Source of the DNA: DASQPR01 sp963727415
GTDB lineage: Bacteria; Actinomycetota; Actinomycetes; Mycobacteriales; Micromonosporaceae
Assembly: GCA_963727415.1 (NCBI GenBank)
Contig: CAVSGF010000001.1
Location: forward strand, 62,001-126,000
Direction of reading: 5' to 3'
DNA length: 64,000 nucleotides
Part shown: positions 9,634 through 18,396 of the stretch, in pieces
Numbering within the stretch: position 1 is the first letter of the stretch
How the letters are laid out: every line of letters starts with the position of its first letter
Made by a program: the position numbers and the translations under genes
Notes under the pieces: model-generated
Told to the model about the DNA's origin: nothing
What the model saw: only the letters and a program-made list of their open reading frames with translations
Databases searched by the model: none

Positions 9634-11688
9634 TCACGCGCGACGCCGTCGCGCCCAGATCATCAGCACGACGCCGGCCAGCAGGAGTACGGCGGCGGCG
9701 CCGAACAACCCGCTGGTCGCCGCCCCGGTCACCGGTAGCTTGCTCATGCTCGGGGTCGGCTTCGGGTGGTGCGATGCCGGCGGCTTTCCGGTCGACGTCG
9801 ATGTACCACCGGATGACGGCGGCGACACCGGCGGGACCGACGGTGAGGTCACCGGTACCACGCCACCGGGCGTTCCGGATGGCGACGGGCTCGGCGAGGT
9901 CACCGGTGGCACTACCCCGCCTTGCGACGTCGCAGTATCGGTGGTCGCGGCGATCGGCGTCGGCGTTTCGTTCGGCGTGGAGCCGCCTGGGAACTTGCCG
10001 GTCCATGCCAGACCACCACCGGTGCACAGGATGATGAGCACGACCGCGGCGATGCCGAGGATCCACGGATGGCGACGCCGGAACGGCACCGGCGTGGCAC
10101 CGCTGGGCGACTCCGAAGGCGGAATGCCGCCCGCGGCTGCTGCGCCCGCGGCTTCCTCAGCGACGGCGCCTTCGGCAACGGCTCCCCCGGCGATCAGGCC
10201 TGCGGCGATCGAGCCCTCGCCGACCTCGCCCTGGGCCGCTTGGCTTTCCAGCGTGACGCTCTCGAAGACGACGCCTTCGGCGGCCGCTACATCGATCTCG
10301 TCCAGTTCGGCATCGGTCGCGGCGATCGCCGTGCCTTCAACCGGGGCCACCCCGACGGCGCTTGCTTCCTCGGCTGCCTCGGCGGCGACCACGATCTCCG
10401 ACACCTCGGCGACGGCCGCCTCTTCCTCCTCGGTCAGGACGTCTTCCTCGGTGCCGAGCGATGCGCCGGCCGCCATCTCCTCGATCCGGGCCAGTTCGAC
10501 GATCTCCGCCGCGGCGGCGACCACCTCGGCCGCTGCGATGGCGCTGGCGACATCGCTCCGCTCCGCGTTGTCCTGATCCGGAGCCGCCTCGTCGGGGGCG
10601 GTCGCATCGGGGGCGGTCGCATCGGGAGCAGCCTCGTCGGGGGCAGCCTGGTCGGGGGCAGCCTCGTCGGGGGCAGCCTCGTCGGGGGCAGCCTCGTCGG
10701 GGGCATCGTCCTCAAAAACGATGTGTTCGGAGGCGGCCACGGCCAGCCCAGCGGCATCAGCCGCTGCCATGTCGGTGTAGTAGTCGTCGAGCTCGACCAG
10801 CTCTCCTGCGGCAGTCATCTCGGACTCGTCGATCGGCTCCCGCGCCGCGAGCGCCGGATTCGCGGCCGCGGCCAGCGTGACCAACTGCGCGCGCCCGACG
10901 TCGGCCCAGTCCTCGCCATACTCGGCGATGGCCGTGAGGTCGACGAGTTCCAGCAGGGCCACCGCTTCGCCTCGGTACTCCGGCTGCTTGGCCAGCCCAA
11001 GCCGGACGATGTCACGCATCGCGACCGGGACCCCGTCGCTCGGGATCTCCTCCTGCTCATGCCGGTACCGCAAGGTGATGAGCTGAGAGTCCTCCCAGTA
11101 CGGCGGCTCGCCGGCAAGCATCTCGACAAAGGTCACGGTGGCGGCGTACACGTCGGAGGCGGCGGTGATCTCGTCTCCGCGCCAGCGCTCGGGAGCCAGG
11201 TAGACGCCGGTTCCGAGAGTGATGTCGCGTTCGGACCAGGCAATCGCGCGAGCATCGATCATCCGGATGTCGCCGCTCGCGTCGACCAGGATGTTCTCCG
11301 GACGGTAGTCGCCGTGACATACGCCGACCGTGTGCGCCGCGGACAAGCCGGTCAGCGATTCGTGGAAGACGAGCAACGCGGCCTCGGCGCCGACAGCACC
11401 GGTATCGCGAAGCACATGCCGCAAGTTGGCGCCGTTGACCGCGCTGGTGACTACGGCGATGCCCTCGTCGTGCTCAAGCACTTCCCGGACGTCGGCAAAG
11501 TACGGCGACGCGACCGCCGACAGGTCGGCGAGATCGGTGCGCACCCGCTCGGCATTCGCCCGCTCGATCGCCAGATACCGGATGACGACAAGGTCGCCGG
11601 TCTCCTCGTGTACGGCGAGGACCGCGCGACCAGCGTTGCCGCCTCCGAGGTCCAGCCTGTGGGCGTAGCCCGGAGCCTGCCAGCTCAT
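9634..11688 (-). CDS. Membrane pseudokinase with Ala/Glu/Asp-rich linker and LPXTG-like C-terminus
   Basis: The 684-residue product starts at the ATG at 11688, which has a GGAGGG site; there is no signal peptide. Residues 10-270 have a Ser/Thr-kinase fold, but key residues are altered. The ATP-lysine position is Arg37 (VVIR), the catalytic loop is HGDYRPEN (Asp127 and Asn132 kept), and DFG is replaced by D-A-R at 145-147. This points to a pseudokinase or very atypical kinase. An acidic Ala-rich linker with nine A-P-D-x-x units follows. Next come a membrane helix at about 541-562, a Pro/Ser/Thr-rich outer segment, LPVTG at 651-655, a second hydrophobic helix and an RRRRA tail. The end looks exactly like a sortase sorting signal, which is unexpected on a protein with a cytoplasmic kinase fold. 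Confidence 0.8.
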   Translation of the reverse strand: MSWQAPGYAHRLDLGGGNAGRAVLAVHEETGDLVVIRYLAIERANAERVRTDLADLSAVASPYFADVREVLEHDEGIAVVTSAVNGANLRHVLRDTGAVGAEAALLVFHESLTGLSAAHTVGVCHGDYRPENILVDASGDIRMIDARAIAWSERDITLGTGVYLAPERWRGDEITAASDVYAATVTFVEMLAGEPPYWEDSQLITLRYRHEQEEIPSDGVPVAMRDIVRLGLAKQPEYRGEAVALLELVDLTAIAEYGEDWADVGRAQLVTLAAAANPALAAREPIDESEMTAAGELVELDDYYTDMAAADAAGLAVAASEHIVFEDDAPDEAAPDEAAPDEAAPDQAAPDEAAPDATAPDATAPDEAAPDQDNAERSDVASAIAAAEVVAAAAEIVELARIEEMAAGASLGTEEDVLTEEEEAAVAEVSEIVVAAEAAEEASAVGVAPVEGTAIAATDAELDEIDVAAAEGVVFESVTLESQAAQGEVGEGSIAAGLIAGGAVAEGAVAEEAAGAAAAGGIPPSESPSGATPVPFRRRHPWILGIAAVVLIILCTGGGLAWTGKFPGGSTPNETPTPIAATTDTATSQGGVVPPVTSPSPSPSGTPGGVVPVTSPSVPPVSPPSSGGTSTSTGKPPASHHPKPTPSMSKLPVTGAATSGLFGAAAVLLLAGVVLMIWARRRRA
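10573..10707. repeat. In-frame 15-bp tandem repeat (A-P-D-E-A units)
   Basis: About nine copies of a 15-bp unit (GGGGCAGCCTCGTCG on the plus strand, with variants) encode a run of A-P-D-E-A, A-P-D-Q-A and A-P-D-A-T pentapeptides in the pseudokinase linker. The copies are nearly identical at DNA level, so copy number could vary between strains. Confidence 0.85.
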
Positions 11689-11805
11689 GGTATTTCCCTC
11701 CGCAGGTCGCGCGTCCCGAGCGCCATCCACAGTGGACTTGTCAGCGACGCGACCACCCCGCACGTGCATGCGCGAGGGGCGGCGTGCGCCACCGTGTTAC
11801 AGCAC

Positions 11806-11825
11806 GCGCCCGCTGTCGCGGGCGC
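11806..11825. other. Perfect 8-bp hairpin downstream of fahA
   Basis: GCGCCCGC and GCGGGCGC form a perfect 8-bp stem with a TGTC loop, about 104 bp beyond the fahA stop and about 118 bp upstream of the pseudokinase start, both on the minus strand. It could terminate the fahA transcript, but it has no U-tract. Confidence 0.4.
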
Positions 11826-11928
11826 TGGCGTCTGGCAAGGATACTCACATTCACGCCCGGTGCGAGTCGGCGTGATGGTCAGTATTTACGAGAGTGAATG
11901 CACAGCGCAATGGTCACCTCACGGACCG

Positions 11929-13146
11929 TTACGCGGCGCCGTTGACGGTGCCCGCGACCTCGCCGAATCCAACGACCGTCGAGTCCGGGCCGGGCGCTGT
12001 CGCAGATATGACAATGGTGTCGCCGTCCTGCAGGAACGTGCGCTCCGATCCGTCAGCCAGCCGGATCGGCTCGCTACCGCCCCAGGTCAGTTCCAGGAAC
12101 GAGCCGGACTGCTCACGCCGCGGCCCCGAGACCGTCCCGGAGGCGTACAGGTCGCCGGTACGCAGGCTGGCTCCATTGACCGTCATGTGAGCCAGTTGCT
12201 GGGCCGCCGTCCAGTACAGCGTCGATGCGGGCGGCTCGGACACGAGCGTTCCGTTCCACTCCACGCGCATCCGCACGTCGTAGCCGTACCGGTGGGCTTC
12301 GGTGAGATACGGGAGAACCGGCGGGTCCTGTACCGGCGCGGCCACACGGGCAGCCTCAAGCGCGGCCAGCGGCACCACCCACGGCGAGATCGATGTCGCG
12401 AACGACTTGCCGAGGAACGGGCCCAGCGGCACATACTCCCAGGCCTGCAAGTCCCGCGCCGACCAGTCGTTGACCAGCACGGCGCCGAAGACGTGGTCGG
12501 CGAACGCATCAACTGAAACGCTTGATCCGATCGGAGTGGGTACGCCGACCACGAACCCGAGTTCGGCTTCGATGTCCAGGCGCGCCGACGGCCCGTACGT
12601 CGGCACCGCCTGATCCGGCGCCTTGCGCTGCCCGGACGGCCGGGCGATCGGGGTGCCGGAGACCACCACCGTGCCGGACCGGCCGTGATAGCCGATCGGC
12701 AGGTGCTTCCAGTTCGGCGTCAGCGGCGATTGTCCCGGCCGGAAGATCTGCCCGACGTTGGCCGCGTGATTCTCCGAGGAGTAGAAGTCAACGTAGTCGG
12801 CGACGTGGAACGGCATCCGCATCTGGCACGTGGGTAGCGGCACCAGGAACGGTTCCACCGACTTCCGATGGCGCTCGTCATCGAACAGTTCGGTGAGCTG
12901 ATCGCGTAGCCCGTCCCACGCGGCGCGGCCCCGCGCCAGGAACGCGTTCAGCGTCGGCTCGCCTAGCACCCCGCCGCCGTCGATGACATCGGCGTCCTCG
13001 GCGCGAGCCAGGTCGAAGACGAAGTCACCGATACGGACGCCGAGCCGGGCGGCGCCCGACCCCGCCCCCGCGTCGGTCACAAAGGCGCCGTAGGGCAGGT
13101 TGTGCAGCCCGAACGGGGAGTCGGCCGCCCCAACGATCCACGTCAC
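11929..13146 (-). CDS. fahA: Fumarylacetoacetase
   Basis: Hydrolyses 4-fumarylacetoacetate to fumarate and acetoacetate, the last step of tyrosine degradation. The 405-residue length is normal for the FAH family. The N-terminal SH3-like part begins with S-P-F-G-L-H-N-L-P-Y-G. The catalytic domain has DYVDFYSSENHAANVG, IGYHGRSG, the metal-binding D-I-E-A-E-L-G-F segment, VNDWSARDLQAWEYVPLGPF and LGKSFATSISPWVV, and ends with GFGEVAGTV. It starts at a GTG that overlaps the TGA of the preceding gene (GTGA), so the two are translationally coupled. Confidence 0.96.
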   Translation of the reverse strand: MTWIVGAADSPFGLHNLPYGAFVTDAGAGSGAARLGVRIGDFVFDLARAEDADVIDGGGVLGEPTLNAFLARGRAAWDGLRDQLTELFDDERHRKSVEPFLVPLPTCQMRMPFHVADYVDFYSSENHAANVGQIFRPGQSPLTPNWKHLPIGYHGRSGTVVVSGTPIARPSGQRKAPDQAVPTYGPSARLDIEAELGFVVGVPTPIGSSVSVDAFADHVFGAVLVNDWSARDLQAWEYVPLGPFLGKSFATSISPWVVPLAALEAARVAAPVQDPPVLPYLTEAHRYGYDVRMRVEWNGTLVSEPPASTLYWTAAQQLAHMTVNGASLRTGDLYASGTVSGPRREQSGSFLELTWGGSEPIRLADGSERTFLQDGDTIVISATAPGPDSTVVGFGEVAGTVNGAA

Positions 13147-14006
13147 GCCGCGGCCTCCTTGAAGATCAGGTGAAGCCGGCTGAGGTCGTCGAGCGGCTCA
13201 CCGATGCTGCAACTGCCAAATCCAACCCACAGCGGCCGCTCCCGGTCCAGGTACCGCCGGGCGATCTCGACCAGCGGCAACGGATCGGTGGTGGCCAACA
13301 GTTCGGCCACGTCGGCGACCTCGGCGTTGTCGTGGACGGCGACCAGCGTCGCGGCCAGCACGCCGAGGAAGCCGTGGTGCACGAATCCGGTCTCCGCATC
13401 GGCATGCCGGATCGCATGGTGGAGCCCGGCGGTGAGCTTGAACGGCAGGTTCCGGTCACGGCATGCGCAGATGACCGCCGCCAGTTCGATCGGCGTCGGG
13501 AACAGTTCGGCCGCCAGACCCCCGGTACGGAACTTCGCCGACACGTCGGCACCGGCCGCTCGCGCCTCCGCCAGCCGGTCCAGGGCGCCCAGCAGGCCGA
13601 AGGTCAGCGGAATCTCGGCGTACCCGGAAATGGCCGGCCAGCCGGCGAACAAGCCGAGCAGATACTCAAGACCGGGCTGGGGATCCTCACCACGCTTGGC
13701 CACGGCGATCTCGATCTGGCGAACGGAGATCTGGCCGGCAATGCCGGCGACCGCGCCAGGCAGCGAGGTGAGGCCGGTATCGCCGATCAGCCCGATCTCC
13801 AGCGGTTCGGCACGGCCGTCGATGAGCGAGTGCAGGGTGCGCAAGGACGAAGCCGGGACCAGCAGGGGGCCAACCATGGACGAATACCACGACGAGCGGT
13901 GTTCAGCGTGCGCCGCTACCGCCTCCGGCAGCGGGGCGTTGCCGGGCGGGAACACAGCGGCGTCGTCGATGAGGCCTTCCAGCAGTACGGGCACCTGTGT
14001 TGACAC
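13143..14006 (-). CDS. Conserved protein of unknown function coupled to fahA
   Basis: I do not recognise a named family. I chose the GTG at 14006 (287 residues, V-S-T-Q-V-P-V-L-L-E-G-L) because longer starts add an unlikely leader. The protein is soluble, without signal or membrane helices. Motifs that look conserved are IDDAAVFPPGNAPL at the N-terminus, KFRTGGLAAELFPTP and PFKLTAGLHHAIRH in the middle, and G-F-G-S-C-S-I near the end. The alternating pattern suggests an alpha/beta, possibly barrel-like, enzyme. It overlaps fahA by 4 nt and faces hmgA. The island lacks a glutathione-type maleylacetoacetate isomerase, so this gene is a context-based candidate for that missing step. Confidence 0.7.
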   Translation of the reverse strand: MSTQVPVLLEGLIDDAAVFPPGNAPLPEAVAAHAEHRSSWYSSMVGPLLVPASSLRTLHSLIDGRAEPLEIGLIGDTGLTSLPGAVAGIAGQISVRQIEIAVAKRGEDPQPGLEYLLGLFAGWPAISGYAEIPLTFGLLGALDRLAEARAAGADVSAKFRTGGLAAELFPTPIELAAVICACRDRNLPFKLTAGLHHAIRHADAETGFVHHGFLGVLAATLVAVHDNAEVADVAELLATTDPLPLVEIARRYLDRERPLWVGFGSCSIGEPLDDLSRLHLIFKEAAA

Positions 14007-14163
14007 GGCACTGAACCTATCGGACGCTACATATGGCGGACAACTGCGTCCGATATCCGGACACCCTCGTCCGGAAGTCGGCGTAACCGCCAGCAAAGCC
14101 GCTAATCAGGCAAATACCCTTTGCATAGATGGGCTGACATCGAATAGCGCTCGGGGAGGACTC

Positions 14164-15408
14164 ATGCCGTACTACCGCCAGGTCGGCGAACTGCCGCCGA
14201 AACGTCACACCCAGTTCCGGCAACCGGACGGAACCCTGTACGCCGAGGAACTGATGGGCCAGGAAGGCTTCTCATCCGACTCGTCGCTGCTGTACCACCG
14301 ATACCTGCCGACCGCGATCGTGGCGGCCGAGGAATTCGAGCCGCCGGCCTGGAGCCGGATCGCCAACCGGCCCCTCAAGCCCCGCCATTTCCAGACGCAC
14401 AAGCTGGATACCAGCGGAGCGGACGCGATCCTCGGCCGACAGCACCTGCTGGCCAACGACGACTGCCGGATCTCCTACGTAGTCGCCGACCGGCCGTCCC
14501 CGCTTTACCGCAACGCCATCGGCGACGAGTGTGTCTACCTGGAGGCGGGCGAGGCACGGTTCGAGACCACCTTCGGCACCATCCATGCCAGTGCCGGCGA
14601 TTACGTACTCATCCCGACGTCGACGATCTACCGCATCGTGCCGGTCAACGGTCCGGTCCGGACGCTGGCCGTCGAAGCCACCGGGCACATCGGGCCACCC
14701 AAGCGCTACCTGTCGGTACGCGGCCAGTTCCTGGAGCACTCGCCATACTGCGAACGTGACATCCGGGGACCGGCCGAGCCGCTGCTGGTGGACGGGACCG
14801 ACGTCGACGTGTACGTGCAACACCGCTCCCGGGGCGCCGGGCCGGGCGGAAGCAACACCGCGTGGACCCGCTTGACGTTCGCCCACCACCCGTTCGACGT
14901 CGTCGGCTGGGACGGCTGCCAGTACCCCTGGTCGTTCTCCATCCACGACTTCGAGCCGATCACCGGCCGGGTGCACCAGCCGCCGCCCGTGCACCAGACG
15001 TTCGAGGGTCCCAACTTCGTCATCTGCTCGTTCGTACCGCGAAAGGTCGACTACCACGCGCTGTCGATCCCGGTGCCGTACAACCACCACAACGTCGACT
15101 CGGACGAGATGCTGTTCTACACCGGCGGCAACTACGAGGCCCGGCGTGGCTCGGGCATCGAGCAGGGATCGATCTCGCTGCACCCCAGTGGTTTCACGCA
15201 CGGCCCGCAGCCGGGAGCCGTCGAGCGTTCAATCGGCGTCGACTACTTCGACGAACTCGCGGTCATGGTTGATACGTTCCGCCCGCTCGATCTCTGCCAG
15301 CCGGCGCTCGCCTGCGAGGACGAGGGGTACGCGTGGACATGGGCACGCCGCTCCGGCGGCACGACCACGGCGGGCGGCCCGGCGGAACCCGATACGGCGA
15401 CCGGATGA
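14164..15408 (+). CDS. hmgA: Homogentisate 1,2-dioxygenase
   Basis: Opens the ring of homogentisate to maleylacetoacetate using O2 and Fe(II). The start is the ATG at 14164, preceded by GGGGAGGA; the frame is open far upstream but without a better site. The 414-residue protein has a cupin-like fold with Y-N-H-H-N-V-D-S-D-E-M-L-F-Y (His and Glu iron ligands) and HPSGFTHGPQPG (third ligand) in the C-terminal half. An acidic, Gly-rich C-terminal tail replaces the usual ending. It is divergent from the fahA operon across 157 bp, which must hold both promoters. Confidence 0.96.
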   Translation: MPYYRQVGELPPKRHTQFRQPDGTLYAEELMGQEGFSSDSSLLYHRYLPTAIVAAEEFEPPAWSRIANRPLKPRHFQTHKLDTSGADAILGRQHLLANDDCRISYVVADRPSPLYRNAIGDECVYLEAGEARFETTFGTIHASAGDYVLIPTSTIYRIVPVNGPVRTLAVEATGHIGPPKRYLSVRGQFLEHSPYCERDIRGPAEPLLVDGTDVDVYVQHRSRGAGPGGSNTAWTRLTFAHHPFDVVGWDGCQYPWSFSIHDFEPITGRVHQPPPVHQTFEGPNFVICSFVPRKVDYHALSIPVPYNHHNVDSDEMLFYTGGNYEARRGSGIEQGSISLHPSGFTHGPQPGAVERSIGVDYFDELAVMVDTFRPLDLCQPALACEDEGYAWTWARRSGGTTTAGGPAEPDTATG

Positions 15409-15641
15409 CCTTGGGCTAGTGCCTGTTCCTGACCAGCGGACCATATCCGTACCGCGACGGGATATCGGTGGGTTCACCGAGTCGGTGCCGGCCGTGCACC
15501 GGTGACCGTCCGGTGTGGCCGGAGAACGCCGACGAGTTGATCACCGTGAGTGCCTGCGCCCTTAACAGAATGTGGAGATTTTTGCCGCGGTGAGGCATGA
15601 TTGCGTCCGCAAATTGTCAGTCGCGAGTCGGAAGGGGCGCC

Positions 15642-17462
15642 GTGACCGACTCGATCGTCGCCGACCGGTACCGTCTCATCCGCCGAATCGGAGTGGGCGG
15701 GATGGGCCACGTGTGGCTCGCCCGCGATGACGTGCTCCGCCGCGACGTTGCGATCAAGGAGGTCTACCTGCCCGACGGCCTGTCCGAGGACGAGGCCGAC
15801 GAACTGCACCTTCGTACCCTCCGGGAAGCGCGCACCGCGGCACGGCTGACTCATCCCAGCGTGATACGCATCTACGACGTACTCCAGGCCAACGACCGGC
15901 CGTGGATCGTGATGGAGTACGTGCCATCACGATCACTCGCGCAAGTGGTGACCGAGGACGGGCCACTCCCGCCTCAGCGGGTCGCGACCATCGGGCTGGC
16001 CCTGCTCGGGGCGCTGGCCGCCGCGCACGATGCCGGCGTGCTGCACCGCGACGTCAAGCCGGGCAACGTGCTGCTCGCCGATGACGGCCGCATCGTGCTC
16101 ACCGACTTCGGGCTGGCCGTCACCGAGGATTTCGGCATGCAGGTCACCCAGGCCGGCGTGGTGCACGGCTCGCCCCAGTTCATCGCCCCGGAACGGGCCA
16201 AGGACGGAACCTCGAACGCGGCCAGCGATTTGTGGTCACTCGGCGCCACCCTTTACGCCGCGGTTGAGGGCCAGTCACCGTACGCCCGGGCCACCTCGTA
16301 CGCGACCCTGGCTGCGCTGGCTACCGAGCCACCGGACCCGCCCAAACGCGCCGGCGATCTGAAGCCGCTGCTGGCCGGGCTGCTGCGACGCAACCCGAAC
16401 GCGCGGATCACCCCGGCCCGGGCCGAGCGCCTGCTCTTGAGGGTCGCGCCGAAGTCCGCCCAGACCGGGACCGTCCCCCGCCAGGTGCGTCGCGGCCGCT
16501 CCGACGAAATCCGGACGCCGGAACCCCGCGGCACCGCCGCCGGGCCATCGCGACTCCCGACGCCCAGCGGCTTGCCGGACCGCAACCGGGGCACGTACGA
16601 AGATGACCGGCCCAGGCGTTCGCGGCCGGAACACGTCGCGACCGAGCCGGAGATCGACACCGACAGCCGAATGGCCCAGGCGTGGGCGCTTGGCACTCCC
16701 TCGCCACTGCCGGCGGTGTATGGCGATGGCGGCCATGGACGCTCGCGACGCCTGCGCATCGTCGTCCTGATCGCGGTGGTCGCGGTGCTGGCCGCGGCTG
16801 CCGGGGCCGGCGGCTACGCCATCAGCAGGCGCGACGCCCACGGCACCACATCGGCCAGCGGTGACGGCCGCGAACCGGCTGCCGGCCCGCATCCGCCGGG
16901 TCTGGCCACCAGTGCTCGGTGGCCGTGCCAGCCTCCGGATCCGGCCGCCCTCAAGCCCATCCCCAGTTCGAAGCCGCTCGGCACGAAGCCGGCGGCCAGT
17001 CTCGGCGCGGGGTGGATCTGGTACACCGCGCCGAACCACGACTACCAGGTCGCCATTGAGGCGCGGATGCGGCTGCTCACCGGCGACGGCACGGTCTGCT
17101 TCTATGATCCGGTCGCCACCCAGGTCGCCGGCGTAAGCCGATCGTTCAGCGGCGGGCACAGCCCGGCCGATCTGCTGGCCGAACAGGTGGATCAGCTGAA
17201 ATCGGGGCTGCCGGCCTTCCGGATACGGCAGCCGGCGGCACCCGTACCCGGGGTTCCGGGCGCGGCCGAGGTGCAGTACACGTACATCGGACCGCGGGGG
17301 CTGACGATGCGCGCCGCGATGCGCGCGATCGTCACCGAGTCGGGCGTGACCTACACCGTGGTCTGGCAAGCGAAAGACCTGGACTGGCCAGCCCGGGGAT
17401 CCGCGAACTACCGGACTTTCTGGCTCACCTTCACGCCACTTGAGGTTCCGCCGACCGGGTAG
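15642..17462 (+). CDS. Transmembrane serine/threonine protein kinase
   Basis: The 606-residue receptor-type kinase starts at the GTG at 15642 (GAAGGGG upstream). The N-terminal kinase domain is complete: glycine loop G-V-G-G-M-G, Lys39 in DVAIKE, HRDVKPGN catalytic loop, TDFGLA, and the F-I-A-P-E-R (APE) motif. A basic, Pro-rich juxtamembrane region leads to a single membrane helix at about 371-393. The roughly 200-residue outer domain has no PASTA repeats that I can see; it contains W-P-C-Q-P-P and a W-I-W-Y-T-A-P segment and may be a ligand-sensing lipoprotein-like fold. It ends 7 bp from the convergent PPOX gene. The signal sensed is unknown. Confidence 0.9.
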   Translation: MTDSIVADRYRLIRRIGVGGMGHVWLARDDVLRRDVAIKEVYLPDGLSEDEADELHLRTLREARTAARLTHPSVIRIYDVLQANDRPWIVMEYVPSRSLAQVVTEDGPLPPQRVATIGLALLGALAAAHDAGVLHRDVKPGNVLLADDGRIVLTDFGLAVTEDFGMQVTQAGVVHGSPQFIAPERAKDGTSNAASDLWSLGATLYAAVEGQSPYARATSYATLAALATEPPDPPKRAGDLKPLLAGLLRRNPNARITPARAERLLLRVAPKSAQTGTVPRQVRRGRSDEIRTPEPRGTAAGPSRLPTPSGLPDRNRGTYEDDRPRRSRPEHVATEPEIDTDSRMAQAWALGTPSPLPAVYGDGGHGRSRRLRIVVLIAVVAVLAAAAGAGGYAISRRDAHGTTSASGDGREPAAGPHPPGLATSARWPCQPPDPAALKPIPSSKPLGTKPAASLGAGWIWYTAPNHDYQVAIEARMRLLTGDGTVCFYDPVATQVAGVSRSFSGGHSPADLLAEQVDQLKSGLPAFRIRQPAAPVPGVPGAAEVQYTYIGPRGLTMRAAMRAIVTESGVTYTVVWQAKDLDWPARGSANYRTFWLTFTPLEVPPTG

Positions 17463-17469
17463 CGCTCAA

Positions 17470-17862
17470 TCACTTGTGTTCGAGGACCTTCGTGGCGTTC
17501 ACGGTGCAGACCACGCGCACCACCTCGGGCGACTCGACCCGGAAACCCTTGCCGTCGTATCGGTGGGAAAGCTCCTCGATCAGCTCGCGGCCACCGTCTT
17601 CGGTCATCGAGACGGTGCCCCGGATCTCCACGTACAGGTAGCCATCCTCGGGATCGAACATGCAGATGCTCACCCGTGGATCGCGCTGCATGTTGCGGGT
17701 CTTCTGGCGGCCACGGATGGTGGAGAAGACCAGCGCATCGTCAATCCGCTTGATCCAGATGACGCTCGACTGTGGACCGCCATCCGGGTTCAACGTGGTC
17801 AGTACCGCGAACGTACTGGAGTCGGCGAGGCGGCGGGCGAGTTCGGGCAAGGGGACAGGCAT
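17470..17862 (-). CDS. PPOX-class F420/flavin-dependent oxidoreductase
   Basis: This is a 130-residue split-barrel protein of the pyridoxamine-5'-phosphate-oxidase-like superfamily. The typical pattern is visible: F-A-V-L-T-T-L-N-P-D-G-G-P-Q-S-S-V-I-W, then KTRNMQRDPRVSICM, then YVEIRGT. In actinobacteria such small proteins mostly use F420 or FMN/FAD; substrates are usually unknown. It lies 26 bp downstream of ispF on the same strand and may be part of that transcript. Confidence 0.85.
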   Translation of the reverse strand: MPVPLPELARRLADSSTFAVLTTLNPDGGPQSSVIWIKRIDDALVFSTIRGRQKTRNMQRDPRVSICMFDPEDGYLYVEIRGTVSMTEDGGRELIEELSHRYDGKGFRVESPEVVRVVCTVNATKVLEHK

Positions 17863-17888
17863 GTGCTTGATCGTGCCATACCGCCGGA

Positions 17889-18377
17889 TCAGCTGACCGC
17901 GCTGGCGCCTGGCACGAGGAGTGCCACGGCGATCGCTGCCAGGCCCTCACCGCGCCCGGTCAAACCGAGCCCGTCCGAGGTGGTACCCGAGATCGTGACC
18001 GGCGCGTTCAGCGCCTCCGACAGCACCCGCTGCGCCTCGTCGCGACGAGTGCCGATCTTCGGATATGTGCCGATCACCTGGATCGAGACGTTACCGATCT
18101 CGAAGCCCGACGCGCGAACCAGACGGGCCGCCTCGGCGAGAAACGCGGCCCCGTTGGCGCCCTGCCACTCTGGACGATCGACGCCGAAGTTGGAGCCGAG
18201 ATCACCCAGCCCGGCGGCGGACAGCAACGCGTCGGTGGCGGCGTGGGCGGCCACATCACCGTCCGAGTGGCCGGCGAGCCCGACCTGGTCGGGCCAGTAC
18301 AGTCCGCCGACCCAGCACGGACGGCCGGATTCGAACGCGTGCACGTCGGTCCCGACGCCGACGCTCGGAATGATCAT
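17889..18377 (-). CDS. ispF: 2-C-methyl-D-erythritol 2,4-cyclodiphosphate synthase
   Basis: Makes MEcPP in the MEP isoprenoid pathway. The 162-residue length is normal for this trimeric zinc enzyme. The metal-binding G-T-D-V-H-A-F and GHSDGDVAAHA motifs and the S-D-G-L-G-L-T-G-R-G-E-G-L-A-A-I-A signature are intact. It normally abuts ispD; here about 240 bp with a gene remnant separates them. It starts at ATG 18377. Confidence 0.97.
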   Translation of the reverse strand: MIIPSVGVGTDVHAFESGRPCWVGGLYWPDQVGLAGHSDGDVAAHAATDALLSAAGLGDLGSNFGVDRPEWQGANGAAFLAEAARLVRASGFEIGNVSIQVIGTYPKIGTRRDEAQRVLSEALNAPVTISGTTSDGLGLTGRGEGLAAIAVALLVPGASAVS

Positions 18378-18396
18378 GGGCCGAGCCTACCCGAGC

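Noticed and set aside
9922..12516. 864-residue open frame on the plus strand opposite the pseudokinase and fahA
   Set aside because: It is composed of Arg/Gly/His-rich sequence mirroring the other strand, has no recognisable domain, and overlaps two well-supported genes. GC-rich genomes give such antisense frames.
15642..17462. Second pseudokinase
   Set aside because: All catalytic motifs (Lys39, HRD, DFG, APE) are intact, so this is an active-type kinase.
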